NCBI GenBank assembly: GCA_038373865.1
Contig: JAXGGA010002162.1
Coordinates: 62,001-126,000 of the forward strand
Source: Uloborus plumipes
Lineage: Eukaryota; Arthropoda; Arachnida; Araneae; Uloboridae
Length of the DNA stretch: 64,000 nt
Direction: 5' to 3'
Shown here: positions 59,201 to 62,345 of the stretch, one piece after another
How the letters are laid out: each line of letters begins with the position of its first letter
Numbering within the stretch: the stretch's first letter is position 1
Notes under the pieces: model-generated
What the model saw: only the letters and a program-made list of their open reading frames with translations
Told to the model about the DNA's origin: nothing
Databases searched by the model: none
Program-made: the position numbers and the translations under genes

Positions 59201-61703
59201 TCATTTTACTTGCCATTACAACAATTTGTTCCATTACAACAAACAAAATTATCTGCCCTCCCTGTTTGTTGTAGCAGGATTTCACTGTATATAAATTTAT
59301 TTATTTTAGTGTGGAATTCAGTTACCAGGAGTGACAAAGAGATGAGTAAACACATATTATATGCATTTATAGCTTCTGTTAACATTCATTTCATTTATTT
59401 ACCCTTTTTTTTCTGTTGGTAGAAACAAATATCTTTTAGAATATTAAATACCAGCTTCTACTATTGAGCAGAAAACTATTAATTCACATTATAACATTTT
59501 AGTTTGTTTTAAAATGGGGAGATCTTCAATTATAATAAGATTGAAAAGTACAGCAACCAAATTCTTAAATAATTCAAAGCACAAAGAGAATATAAATAAA
59601 AGTTTAACAAAAAATATACAAATGGAACTTTAACGTACCCATACAAATCTGGTACCATCCAATTCTGTTAAAAGGGGAATATTGCTAACAACCATGCCAT
59701 AGCTAGTAAGTAATACATGGCCTCGACGTTGGACTTTTGAGAGATTTCGCTCTTTTTCTTTCTTAGAGCCACCATGGAAACAGTGCACCATTATACCTGG
59801 ACACCTTTAAAAAAAGTTTAAAGAAACAAAATATAATCTGATGTCAAAAGTGATCCTACACACAAAAAACGAAAATCAAAACTCAATAACTAGACAGGCG
59901 AATTAATGCACTAGATCTGGTAAGGTAATGCAAGTCTAGATAATTCAGTATATTGAAGTAAGACAAAAACACGCAAAAATCAACCACTACTTACCCTAAT
60001 CACAATTTATTTATACAAATTATACTACTATCTGACTCAAAGTGAAATTTGACTTCACTGTTACCGGTATCTAATACACAACTCGAGGAATTTCAAAGGA
60101 GCACTATGCAATTTTGAAGCAAAATTTTATACCACAATTTGAAACTAATTTACTTTGAATTGGAATTAATTTTCAATAATAAAATGAATATTTCCAAAAG
60201 TGGCGTTCCTCTACAATCTGCCGCCGCTCCAATAAGTACGTTTGCAGGTCACCTTTGGTAACATAAGGGGAAGCATGCTGGCTACTTAATTTTTGTAGTT
60301 CACAAGCTAGAAACGTCAAAAAAAGAACTGTTTTAAGACGTCTAGCTCTCTAATATATCTTTCCCTAAGTTCTTATAAGCAGTATGCCGGGTTTCTGACA
60401 ACATATAGTGGTTGCATATTTTACTGCACATTATACTTGTTCTGGAAAAAATAGTGGTTCTTAAGTCATTTTTGGGCAATTCCACATCAAATCAATCATG
60501 GAAAAAAAAGTTTAGACCTCACCATTTGAGTTTTTGACAAGAAGTGGAATGTAGGACCCATATGACAAAATAAGTAATCATGCAAGTTTTAAATGTCTGC
60601 TTTAAAAATTGTTCAAAATACAGAGCTCTGTTAAAAAACGAAGAAAAAACAATATTTTACATGCAACTTCTTCTCTAATTATAGCAGAGTAAAAATTCAA
60701 AAACTATTGTGAAGGAAATAAACAGAGCTTTCCATTGATATATTACATGTCATACTTACAATAGGTTAAAGTTTCTAATTGCCCTAAAAAAGTTAAAAAA
60801 TCACTATTTTTACCGCCAAAAATGTGATGCGCAGTACAAAGCGTAACTAGGCTCCGACGCCAGACACCCTGCATGCTGCTTAGAAGAGCATAGGGAAAGA
60901 TATATTAAAGAACCAGATGCCTTAAAATTGTCACTCGAAAACATTGCTAGCTCTTGGGCTATTGGGACTTGAAGTTTTCCGAAATCACAATGAAAATCAT
61001 AGTCAGGATATCATTCACGGTTATTTTCATTTATTTTATCTTATTATTATACCCACATGTTTAGGGGAGGGAGGCATGGAGGAATACAAAACCTCCGTCA
61101 AAGACTGTAATGTTTGGCAAGTCGGATGTCTTTGCATCCATAAGCTCACCTTTTTGTATTGAAAAAGGCGTTCCTTGAAACGTTGAAAAAAGTGTATGCA
61201 GTATTCCAGTGAATTTGTGCTTTTCAACGTAGTATTTCTGCTTTTAGCTAAAACAGATTCCGAAGGTATGCTCAAGTATATTTTACATGCAACAGCACCG
61301 GGGGAAATTATCCAATTCAAAACAAAAATGATACTGGATCAGTATTTTTTAGAAAAAAATAAAAGTTTGCATTTACATCCCCCACCCCTCAACCACCAAC
61401 GTGCACCACCATGTTTGGAAAATGTATCACTGTCTGAAAAAATAAAAACAATTTGTAGTTCTTTTGTGCTCAAAAGTAATATTAATAGTGTAGTTCATCC
61501 TTAATGTTTTCAAAATTAGTTCAAAATTTTGAATGTCAGAATTTCAGTATCTAAAAGAAAAGTTAAAAATACCATACCATTTTTTAAATTCATTTTCCCA
61601 GTTAGTCAGCAATCCTACTGGCATGATTATTAACACATGTTTAATGAGGTCAGCATCAATCATTCCTGATAGAAAAGCAATGACTTGAAATGTTTTTCCT
61701 AAC
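8231..61703 (-). CDS. ERCC6L: ERCC6L/PICH homologue, SNF2-family DNA translocase (17 exons, 5' end missing)
   Basis: PICH is an ATP-dependent DNA translocase that coats ultrafine anaphase bridges and works with topoisomerase II and the BLM complex in mitosis. Seventeen exons were joined by GT-AG junctions with compatible phases throughout. In order they give LGKT (end of Walker A), DEGH (motif II), TGTPIQNN (motif III), [11 protein letters not shown] and KPYFLRRTK (PICH-specific stretch before the second lobe), [25 protein letters not shown] (motif V), [11 protein letters not shown]...YRIGQ (motif VI) and GISDHDLMF (the family's post-helicase region). An acidic, Ser-rich C-terminal tail follows. 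The identity as PICH rather than CSB/ERCC6 or RAD54 rests on the EKDATAGEK and SDHDLM blocks. The 1,129 codons seen plus the missing N-terminus would give roughly the size of vertebrate PICH (about 1,250 residues). I could not recognise the C-terminal TPR of vertebrate PICH. N-terminal exons lie beyond 64000. Confidence 0.93.
9589..10078. mobile_element. hAT-type non-autonomous element, TSD GTTTAAAC
   Basis: The ends CAGGGCCGTA and TACGGCCCTG are exact inverted repeats. GTTTAAAC is present on both sides (9581-9588, 10079-10086). The 8-bp duplication and CAGGG-type terminus fit the hAT superfamily. It is 490 bp long, has no coding capacity, and sits in the intron between PICH window exons 16 and 17, ending only 32 bp from exon 16 after its TSD. 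Confidence 0.8.
10118..10155 (-). CDS. ERCC6L: PICH homologue, window exon 16, 38-nt micro-exon
   Basis: A 38-nt exon between TTTTCAG and GTAAGT, encoding [12 protein letters not shown] plus AG. Both phases agree with the neighbours (phase 0 in, phase 2 out into [10 protein letters not shown]). The basic RRKSCARRR stretch created across the junction could act as a nuclear localisation signal. Confidence 0.75.
10370..12212. mobile_element. hAT-type element with TAGGGATGCACCGAT ends, TSD GTTAACAC
   Basis: Terminal inverted repeats TAGGGATGCACCGAT are flanked by GTTAACAC (10362-10369 and 12213-12220). Subterminal copies of CCGATTAAT(C/T)GG line both ends, as in hAT elements where such repeats bind transposase. 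About 1.1 kb is its own sequence. The rest is the nested element at 10695-11415. No transposase was recognised. Confidence 0.85.
10695..11415. mobile_element. hAT-type element nested in the 10370 element, TSD GTGATGAG
   Basis: The ends CAGGGCTGCGGAGTCG and its complement are flanked by GTGATGAG (10687-10694, 11416-11423). Subterminal GGAGTCGGAGTCG repeats occur at both ends. It is 721 bp and non-coding. It inserted after the outer element. Confidence 0.85.
12221..12600. other. PICH intron sequence between window exons 15 and 16
   Basis: AT-rich flank of the 10370 element up to the exon 15 donor. It contains a (TTTA)n/poly-T stretch near 12495. Nothing else is recognised. Confidence 0.5.
12601..13301 (-). 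CDS. ERCC6L: PICH homologue, window exon 15 (long disordered tail exon)
   Basis: A 701-nt exon, open in the correct phase for 234 codons. It looks low-complexity and disordered, rich in Ser, Asp and Glu. Near its start it carries SSTP (codons at about 13282-13293), which fits the S-[pS/pT]-P Polo-box consensus. ESKITNFF (13231-13254) resembles a PCNA-binding box with E in place of the usual Q. SSPIQ occurs later. It ends [11 protein letters not shown] before GTAAGC. Confidence 0.85.
13302..14516. other. PICH intron between window exons 14 and 15
   Basis: AT-rich with homopolymer runs. Overlapping short open frames at 13297-13565 on both strands show no recognised similarity. No transposon ends were identified. 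Confidence 0.5.
14517..14642 (-). CDS. ERCC6L: PICH homologue, window exon 14
   Basis: It encodes [20 protein letters not shown] then [20 protein letters not shown]. The EIIDITDDD segment is SIM-like (hydrophobic stretch followed by acids) and could bind SUMO, which is known for PICH in vertebrates. That is inference here. Phase is compatible with exons 13 and 15. Confidence 0.85.
16660..16831. mobile_element. G/C-run MITE, copy 2
   Basis: Ends CAGGCCCGTCATTT and AAATGACAGGTCTG, 172 bp, with long G and C runs and a central AAGTGGGCGTGG-like block. It lies inside the 16209 element and is the same family as the copies at 48, 48413 and 58632. Confidence 0.65.
17455..18720 (-). pseudogene. CR1/jockey-like LINE 3' fragment split by a hAT element
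   Basis: Read on the - strand, two pieces (about 18720-18626 and 17756-17498) give [14 protein letters not shown], a frameshift, then [27 protein letters not shown] and [14 protein letters not shown]. This is the typical C-terminal end of non-LTR reverse transcriptases. The hAT element at 17765-18617 sits between the pieces with CTCAAGAC duplicated. The reverse transcriptase core is absent. Tail fragments of the same family occur at about 36470-36680 and 53930-54020. Confidence 0.7.
17765..18617. mobile_element. hAT-type element rich in GTAGC/GCTAC repeats, copy 1, TSD CTCAAGAC
   Basis: The ends CAGTGGTTGGAA and TTCCGACCACTG are flanked by CTCAAGAC (17757-17764, 18618-18625). Both ends are packed with GTAG, GCTAC and GTAGCGCGCTAC motifs. 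It is 853 bp, non-coding, and inserted in the LINE fragment. Confidence 0.85.
18626..19230 (-). pseudogene. Decayed transposon-type coding sequence inside the 16209 element
   Basis: Read on the - strand, the stretch 19230-18850 gives [57 protein letters not shown], a stop, then [15 protein letters not shown]. The last part resembles the IEED-FL--QR pattern I associate with a recurrent arthropod transposon-derived protein, but the similarity is weak. It has several stops and would not be translated intact. The first bases overlap the end of the LINE fragment. Confidence 0.35.
19636..20994. mobile_element. Element with CATACCTGCCAAC ends, 6-bp direct repeat AAACTA
   Basis: CATACCTGCCAAC and GTTGGCAGGTATG are perfect 13-bp inverted ends flanked by AAACTA (19630-19635, 20995-21000). 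The right subterminal region has repeated ACGTACA-like motifs. Copy 2 of the CAGTGGTYGGAA hAT family is nested inside. No coding sequence. Confidence 0.7.
20132..20727. mobile_element. hAT-type element rich in GTAGC/GCTAC repeats, copy 2, TSD GTCTCAAC
   Basis: Same family as 17765-18617 but inverted: left end CAGTGGTCGGAA, right end TTCCAACCACTG, flanked by GTCTCAAC (20124-20131, 20728-20735). It is 596 bp, shorter than copy 1 because of internal differences. Confidence 0.85.
21207..22472. mobile_element. hAT-type element with CAGGGACGTGCCGT ends, TSD GTATGCAC
   Basis: The left end CAGGGACGTGCCGT and right end ACGGCATGTGCCTG are flanked by GTATGCAC (21199-21206, 22473-22480). GGTAGGC repeats lie just inside both ends. 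The overlapping open frames at 21283-21742 show no recognised domain. It is 1,266 bp and non-autonomous. Confidence 0.8.
22759..23366 (+). repeat. 5' LTR of the Ty3/gypsy element
   Basis: Begins TGTTACAAATC and ends GTTACA. By eye it differs from the 3' LTR by about seven substitutions and one 2-bp indel over 608 bp, so the insertion is recent. It contains a TATA box, initiator and AATAAA (23293-23298). Confidence 0.93.
23060..23090 (+). promoter_or_regulatory. LTR core promoter: TATAAATA plus TCAGTT initiator
   Basis: TATAAATA at 23060-23067 is followed by TCAGTT at 23085-23090, matching the arthropod initiator consensus at about the expected 25-30 bp spacing. The same pair is kept in the 3' LTR (28774 and 28799). 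Transcription start at about 23087 is inferred. Confidence 0.6.
23371..23387 (+). other. Candidate primer-binding site
   Basis: TGGGCCCAACGTGGGGC starts four bases after the 5' LTR. It has the TGG start expected of a site that pairs with a tRNA 3' end. I do not assign the tRNA. Confidence 0.55.
23463..28203 (+). pseudogene. gag-pol: Ty3/gypsy gag-pol, interrupted by a deletion and a nonsense codon
   Basis: One long frame, now in three pieces. Gag starts at 23463 with a coiled coil containing several repeats of [16 protein letters not shown] knuckle [14 protein letters not shown] lies at 24603-24644. The protease has IVDTGANV (Asp at 24765). Reverse transcriptase reaches YLDD (26013-26024), where a deletion of roughly 20 bases breaks the frame and a stop follows at 26031. 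The next frame resumes at FEEHLANL and carries RNase H ([12 protein letters not shown]) and integrase (zinc region, then [15 protein letters not shown] and VERFNR for the D,D,E). TGA at 27970-27972 interrupts it, and the tail VWLWNP...LAPYYGHSS runs to 28203. Two key residues are also altered: the first catalytic Asp of reverse transcriptase motif A is Gly (25827-25829), and a zinc Cys of integrase is Arg (27277-27279). Confidence 0.93.
28460..28472 (+). other. Polypurine tract
   Basis: GGGAAGGGGGCAA lies directly before the 3' LTR, the usual place for plus-strand priming in LTR elements. Confidence 0.7.
28473..29082 (+). repeat. 3' LTR of the Ty3/gypsy element
   Basis: A 610-bp copy of the 5' LTR beginning TGTTACAAATC and ending GTTACA, followed by target duplication ATAC. 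It differs mainly around 28647-28670 and by a 2-bp insertion near 28927. Confidence 0.93.
29895..30677. mobile_element. hAT-like element with GTACC/GGTAC ends
   Basis: Left TAGAAATGTACCGAGTA and right CTTGGTACATCACTA form an imperfect inverted repeat. TTTTGTAT lies on both sides (29887-29894, 30678-30685), within a slightly longer shared flank. CCGAGTACCAAGTACTCGG-like subterminal repeats are present. It is more diverged than the other elements. Confidence 0.55.
31219..31918. mobile_element. hAT-type element with CAGGGGTGCAGAA ends
   Basis: The 13-bp inverted ends CAGGGGTGCAGAA and TTCTGCACCCCTG are flanked by GTTACGTG (31211-31218) and GTTATGTG (31919-31926), an 8-bp duplication with one substitution. 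700 bp. It contains a TTAA-flanked MITE. The open frames at 31133-31383 are not recognised. Confidence 0.8.
31498..31712. mobile_element. piggyBac-like MITE flanked by TTAA
   Basis: The ends CCCATTAATGC and GCATTAATGGG are inverted repeats, each flanked by TTAA (31494-31497, 31713-31716). TTAA with CCC...GGG ends is the piggyBac signature. 215 bp, non-coding, nested in the 31219 element. Confidence 0.75.
32118..32244 (-). CDS. ERCC6L: PICH homologue, window exon 13
   Basis: It encodes [20 protein letters not shown] then [18 protein letters not shown]. It starts in phase 0 after TTTTTAG and leaves one base at donor GTAAAT. The next intron (14643-32117) is the transposon-filled one. Confidence 0.88.
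32245..34011. other. PICH intron between window exons 12 and 13
   Basis: AT-rich sequence with poly-T and poly-A runs. The only clear structure is the perfect hairpin at 33024-33073. No coding sequence or transposon ends recognised. Confidence 0.5.
33024..33073. repeat. Perfect 22-bp hairpin with 6-nt loop
   Basis: Two 22-nt arms, the first reading GTATTTTCAGATGCATTGAT then AG, are exactly complementary around the loop CTACCT. It is in an intron. Function unknown. Confidence 0.6.
34012..34267 (-). CDS. ERCC6L: PICH homologue, window exon 12
   Basis: It encodes [20 protein letters not shown], then [20 protein letters not shown] and [20 protein letters not shown]. The SDHDLM block is typical of PICH after the helicase core. 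Phase 0 end at GTAAGT. Confidence 0.95.
34268..35090. other. PICH intron between window exons 11 and 12
   Basis: AT-rich. No gene or transposon recognised. The open frame at 34536-34724 is low complexity. Confidence 0.5.
35091..35280 (-). CDS. ERCC6L: PICH homologue, window exon 11 (motif VI)
   Basis: It encodes [20 protein letters not shown] then [20 protein letters not shown] and [14 protein letters not shown]. This contains motif VI with its arginine fingers. The acceptor tract upstream is a (TA)n run rather than pyrimidines, and a fold-back transposon begins only about 30 bases away. Confidence 0.95.
35313..35902. mobile_element. Fold-back element with long ACAGGGTGTCCACTCC inverted repeats
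   Basis: The ends ACAGGGTGTCCACTCC and GGAGTGGACACCCTGT continue inward as long inverted repeats (TATCGTGGCCCAATAGC, then AATTTCTAAACCGTTAGAG, then GATAAGCATA), well over 100 bp with gaps. It is inserted in a (TA)n tract in the intron upstream of PICH window exon 11. No credible coding sequence. Confidence 0.75.
36039..36090. repeat. Poly-C and (CA)n simple repeat
   Basis: A C run followed by CACACACACACAC and CA-rich imperfect repeats. Confidence 0.8.
36355..36403 (-). CDS. ERCC6L: PICH homologue, window exon 10 (motif V), 49 nt
   Basis: A 49-nt exon encoding [16 protein letters not shown] plus one base. This is SNF2 motif V. Acceptor TGATAG, donor GTATGT. It is too short to show as an open frame and was found by following the protein family. 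Confidence 0.92.
36470..36680 (-). mobile_element. CR1/jockey-like LINE tail fragment
   Basis: AGCAACAGGTTCTG, CCCAATGAAGA, CCTCTTAAAACTATC and a diverged coding tail align with the 17455-17756 fragment in the same orientation. Too decayed to translate. Confidence 0.55.
36681..37917. other. PICH intron sequence
   Basis: AT-rich. At about 37100-37165 it shares a block (TTTCCTATTCCATGCTGATG, then AAGCACAAAACTGCA and TCCATGGAT) with 5897-5957, indicating a dispersed repeat. Long C (37687-37703) and T runs occur. No gene. Confidence 0.5.
37918..41050. repeat. 3.1-kb inverted repeat (fold-back element or inverted duplication)
   Basis: Left arm (about 37918-38146 and 38906-39790) and right arm (about 39920-41050) are reverse complements. 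The inner kilobase is near identical apart from homopolymer lengths, and the outer about 130 bp are more diverged (shared AGTCCGAGAGCC). Each arm contains two diverged copies of a 500-bp unit beginning GCTGATTCTTAT. The left arm alone carries a 0.76-kb insertion. The matching open frames at 39232 (+) and 40257 (-) are the same arm sequence and not genes. Confidence 0.75.
38147..38905. mobile_element. Insertion in the left arm of the inverted repeat
   Basis: Starts near CTAGGTGACCCGTGCGG, runs through an A tract of about 50 bases (38178-38227), and ends before GATAAATATATACGTCAGC. The right arm lacks it, so it came after the arms formed. The CTAGNTGACCCG start is familiar from dispersed arthropod repeats, but I do not assign a class. 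Confidence 0.45.
41671..42311 (-). repeat. Solo LTR of the Ty3/gypsy family, TSD ATAC
   Basis: A full-length LTR in reverse orientation (starts TGTAACG, ends GATTTGTAACA on the + strand), related to the LTRs at 22759 and 28473 but clearly more diverged. ATAC flanks it (41667-41670, 42312-42315). Its TATA box is kept. No internal sequence is next to it, so it is the remnant of LTR-LTR recombination. It lies in sense orientation in a PICH intron. Confidence 0.88.
42549..42663 (-). CDS. ERCC6L: PICH homologue, window exon 9 (RIDGT)
   Basis: It encodes [20 protein letters not shown] then [18 protein letters not shown]. The donor is GTCTGA, weaker than the GTAAGT-like donors of the other exons. 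The frame continues exactly into GGVGLT of exon 10, so the site appears real. Confidence 0.92.
42664..43355. other. PICH intron sequence
   Basis: AT-rich sequence between window exon 9 and the pogo-like element. No gene recognised. Confidence 0.5.
43897..46003. mobile_element. hAT (Charlie-type) element nested in the Tc1-like element, TSD CACTAGAG
   Basis: The ends CAGGGGTGGCCAACC and GGTTGGCCACCACTG are typical of Charlie-like hAT elements. CACTAGAG is duplicated (43889-43896, 46004-46011). CGTGCCAC repeats occur at both ends. 2.1 kb, with a SINE inside and no transposase. Confidence 0.85.
44325..44639 (+). mobile_element. tRNA-derived SINE, 12-bp TSD
   Basis: The 5' part resembles a tRNA gene: an A-box region in CGTCTAGTGGTCAGCG and a B box GGTTCGAGTCC at 44385-44395. 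A tRNA-unrelated body and an (AAC)n tail follow. AGTGCTATTAAT (44313-44324) and AGTGCTATCAAT (44640-44651) flank it, as expected for LINE-driven insertion. About 315 bp. It is not a functional tRNA gene. Confidence 0.85.
47655..47940 (+). pseudogene. pogo-type transposase N-terminal fragment, frameshifted
   Basis: After a CAG acceptor-like site, the frame reads [37 protein letters not shown] and [10 protein letters not shown], a psq-type helix-turn-helix. A one-base shift in an A run brings a stop at 47817. The other frame continues [20 protein letters not shown] then [20 protein letters not shown], the CENP-B-like second DNA-binding part. The DDE catalytic domain is missing. Confidence 0.8.
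48413..48583. mobile_element. G/C-run MITE, copy 3 (diverged)
   Basis: CAGTCCTGTCATTTCAAG at the left, AAGTGACTGGCC at the right, with poly-G and poly-C next to the ends and a core GGTGCAAACTTAG...TTTCATCGG as in copy 1. Confidence 0.55.
48584..49556. other. PICH intron with possible decayed coding sequence
   Basis: On the - strand 49330-48980 gives scattered protein-like stretches ([16 protein letters not shown] and [10 protein letters not shown]) separated by stops. This may be an old transposon protein. No family is assigned. Confidence 0.25.
49557..49760 (-). CDS. ERCC6L: PICH homologue, window exon 8 (motif IV region)
   Basis: It encodes an acidic and poly-Ser insert ([17 protein letters not shown]), then [34 protein letters not shown] and ILTNR. 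The VFSLSR segment is SNF2 motif IV. Acceptor GTTTTAG, donor GTATTT. Confidence 0.93.
49972..50982. mobile_element. Element with CAGGGCTGCCAAC ends, 6-bp direct repeat TTTATA
   Basis: Perfect 13-bp inverted ends CAGGGCTGCCAAC and GTTGGCAGCCCTG are flanked by TTTATA (49966-49971, 50983-50988). TGCGTAGT/GTGTAGT subterminal repeats are present. The ends share CTGCCAAC with the 19636 element. About 1.0 kb, no coding sequence. In the PICH intron between window exons 7 and 8. Confidence 0.7.
51485..51603 (-). CDS. ERCC6L: PICH homologue, window exon 7
   Basis: It encodes [20 protein letters not shown] then [14 protein letters not shown], including the SNF2-family CDHP element. Acceptor ATTTCAG, donor GTAAGC. 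Confidence 0.93.
51604..53295. other. PICH intron between window exons 6 and 7
   Basis: AT-rich. No gene or transposon ends recognised. Open frames at 51645 and 53044 are low complexity. Confidence 0.5.
53296..53395 (-). CDS. ERCC6L: PICH homologue, window exon 6
   Basis: It encodes [20 protein letters not shown] then [13 protein letters not shown], the start of the second helicase lobe. Acceptor CTACTAG, donor GTAAGA. Confidence 0.9.
53474..53643 (-). CDS. ERCC6L: PICH homologue, window exon 5 (family-diagnostic block)
   Basis: It encodes [20 protein letters not shown], then [15 protein letters not shown] and a short linker to [10 protein letters not shown]. The REKDAT-GEK stretch is the clearest PICH-type signature in the window. 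The exon ends in phase 2 at donor GTAAGT. A run of T directly precedes the acceptor CAG. Confidence 0.95.
53930..54020 (+). mobile_element. LINE 3' tail fragment
   Basis: GATCTTCATTGGGGTCTATA, then ATTTGACTAG and CAGAGCCTGTTGCTGGTC match the complement of 17455-17525, so this is a short tail piece of the same CR1/jockey-like family in the opposite orientation. Confidence 0.55.
54328..54420 (-). CDS. ERCC6L: PICH homologue, window exon 4
   Basis: A 31-codon exon, phase 0 to 0, encoding [20 protein letters not shown] then [11 protein letters not shown]. It continues [10 protein letters not shown] from exon 3, as expected for SNF2 motif III context. Donor GTAAGT. Confidence 0.93.
54421..55529. 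other. PICH intron between window exons 3 and 4
   Basis: AT-rich. Nothing recognised. Confidence 0.5.
55530..55655 (-). CDS. ERCC6L: PICH homologue, window exon 3 (DEGH box, motif III)
   Basis: It encodes [16 protein letters not shown] and [18 protein letters not shown] is the Walker B (motif II) signature of SNF2 ATPases, with E as the catalytic base. The exon is exactly 42 codons, phase 0 to 0, between TTTAAACAG and GTATGT. Confidence 0.95.
55656..58631. other. PICH intron between window exons 2 and 3, left part
   Basis: AT-rich. The stretch 56700-57850 repeats short GATCGGTAAC, GATTGGTAAC and TTGGTAACGT motifs, which hints at an old element without clear ends. Poly-G runs lie at 55956 and 57663. 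Confidence 0.4.
58632..58801. mobile_element. G/C-run MITE, copy 4
   Basis: CAGGCCCGTCATTT at the left and AACTTGAAATGACGTCCCTG at the right, with G and C runs and a core closely matching copy 2. The right end lacks two bases of the consensus. Confidence 0.65.
58802..59638. other. PICH intron between window exons 2 and 3, right part
   Basis: AT-rich. Nothing recognised. The open frame at 59210-59422 looks random. Confidence 0.5.
59639..59804 (-). CDS. ERCC6L: PICH homologue, window exon 2
   Basis: It encodes [20 protein letters not shown] followed by [13 protein letters not shown] and TRFVW, the ATPase-lobe segment between motifs Ia and II. The acceptor follows TTTAAAG and the donor is GTACGT. 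It ends in phase 0. Confidence 0.92.
59805..61577. other. PICH intron between window exons 1 and 2
   Basis: AT-rich. An inverted pair AATATATCTTTCCCTAA (about 60352) and its complement (about 60893) suggests an old element without defined ends. Overlapping open frames at 60944-61504 on both strands have no recognised domain. Confidence 0.4.
61578..61703 (-). CDS. ERCC6L: PICH homologue, window exon 1 (end of Walker A)
   Basis: The exon begins in mid-codon and encodes [20 protein letters not shown], then [13 protein letters not shown] (motif Ia) up to EFKKW. It ends TG, with the Trp codon completed by the next exon. The acceptor is ...TATAG and the donor GTATGG. The preceding exon, carrying the start of the Walker A loop, was not found before 64000. 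Confidence 0.93.
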
Positions 61704-61898
61704 CTATAAAAAGAAATCAAATGAATGATTATAAAAGAAATTATTTTAAATTCAAACCACTTCTAATGAAAAGAAAAGGAAAGGAAAGAAGCAAAATCAT
61801 TATTTTGAAGTAACAATGAATTGTTTTCCATATAATCAATTTTATTTGCCATTTTTAACACCTAAATGCAAAAAGGAAGGGTGATGCACCTTTGAGGG

Positions 61899-62100
61899 TA
61901 CCGTAAACAAGGGTTACTTGGACCCTAGGGGGTACTCCCCCATTACAGAAAAAGATAAAATCTGGGTTTGGTACTTATTAGTTGAAGACTTTCATGTAGT
62001 TCCTTGGTTCTCCACTAGGTAGAAGCACTCTGCAGTCTCTAACGCTAGTACCAAACCCAGATTTTATCATTTTACTGTTGGGCTCAATTAACCCCCTAGG
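61899..62100. mobile_element. pogo-type MITE remnant
   Basis: Inverted segments GATAAAATCTGGGTTTGGTA and its complement, plus outer GGGTTACTTGGACCC against GGGTTAATTGAGCCC, make a 200-bp fold-back. The left end TACCGTAAAC resembles the TA-CCGT start of the pogo-like element at 43356. Confidence 0.5.
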
Positions 62101-62101
62101 G

Positions 62102-62345
62102 CAGGGGTGATTGTGAGTTCATGAAAAATACTTGAAAGTTTTAAAGAGAAAATGTATGCATGTGGGGGAGAGGGGGGGGGGTAAACCAAGGCTCCTAGTA
62201 TTTAAGCACACCTAATTTTATAATTATACATATATAATAATTATTGCCTTTCACAAACAAAAAAGACACATTTCATATGTTTGAATAGTTTCAAATAGTT
62301 TTTAGTCAAAATATTGTGCATGCATTTAGTTAAATTGTAAATCTA
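62102..62345. mobile_element. Left-end fragment of the CAGGGRTGATTGTG family
   Basis: CAGGGGTGATTGTGAGTTCA and the following approximately 240 bp match 15946-16200, including AGTTTTAAAGAGAAAATGT and TTTTTAGTCAAAATATTGTG. The matching right end was not found in the window. Confidence 0.65.
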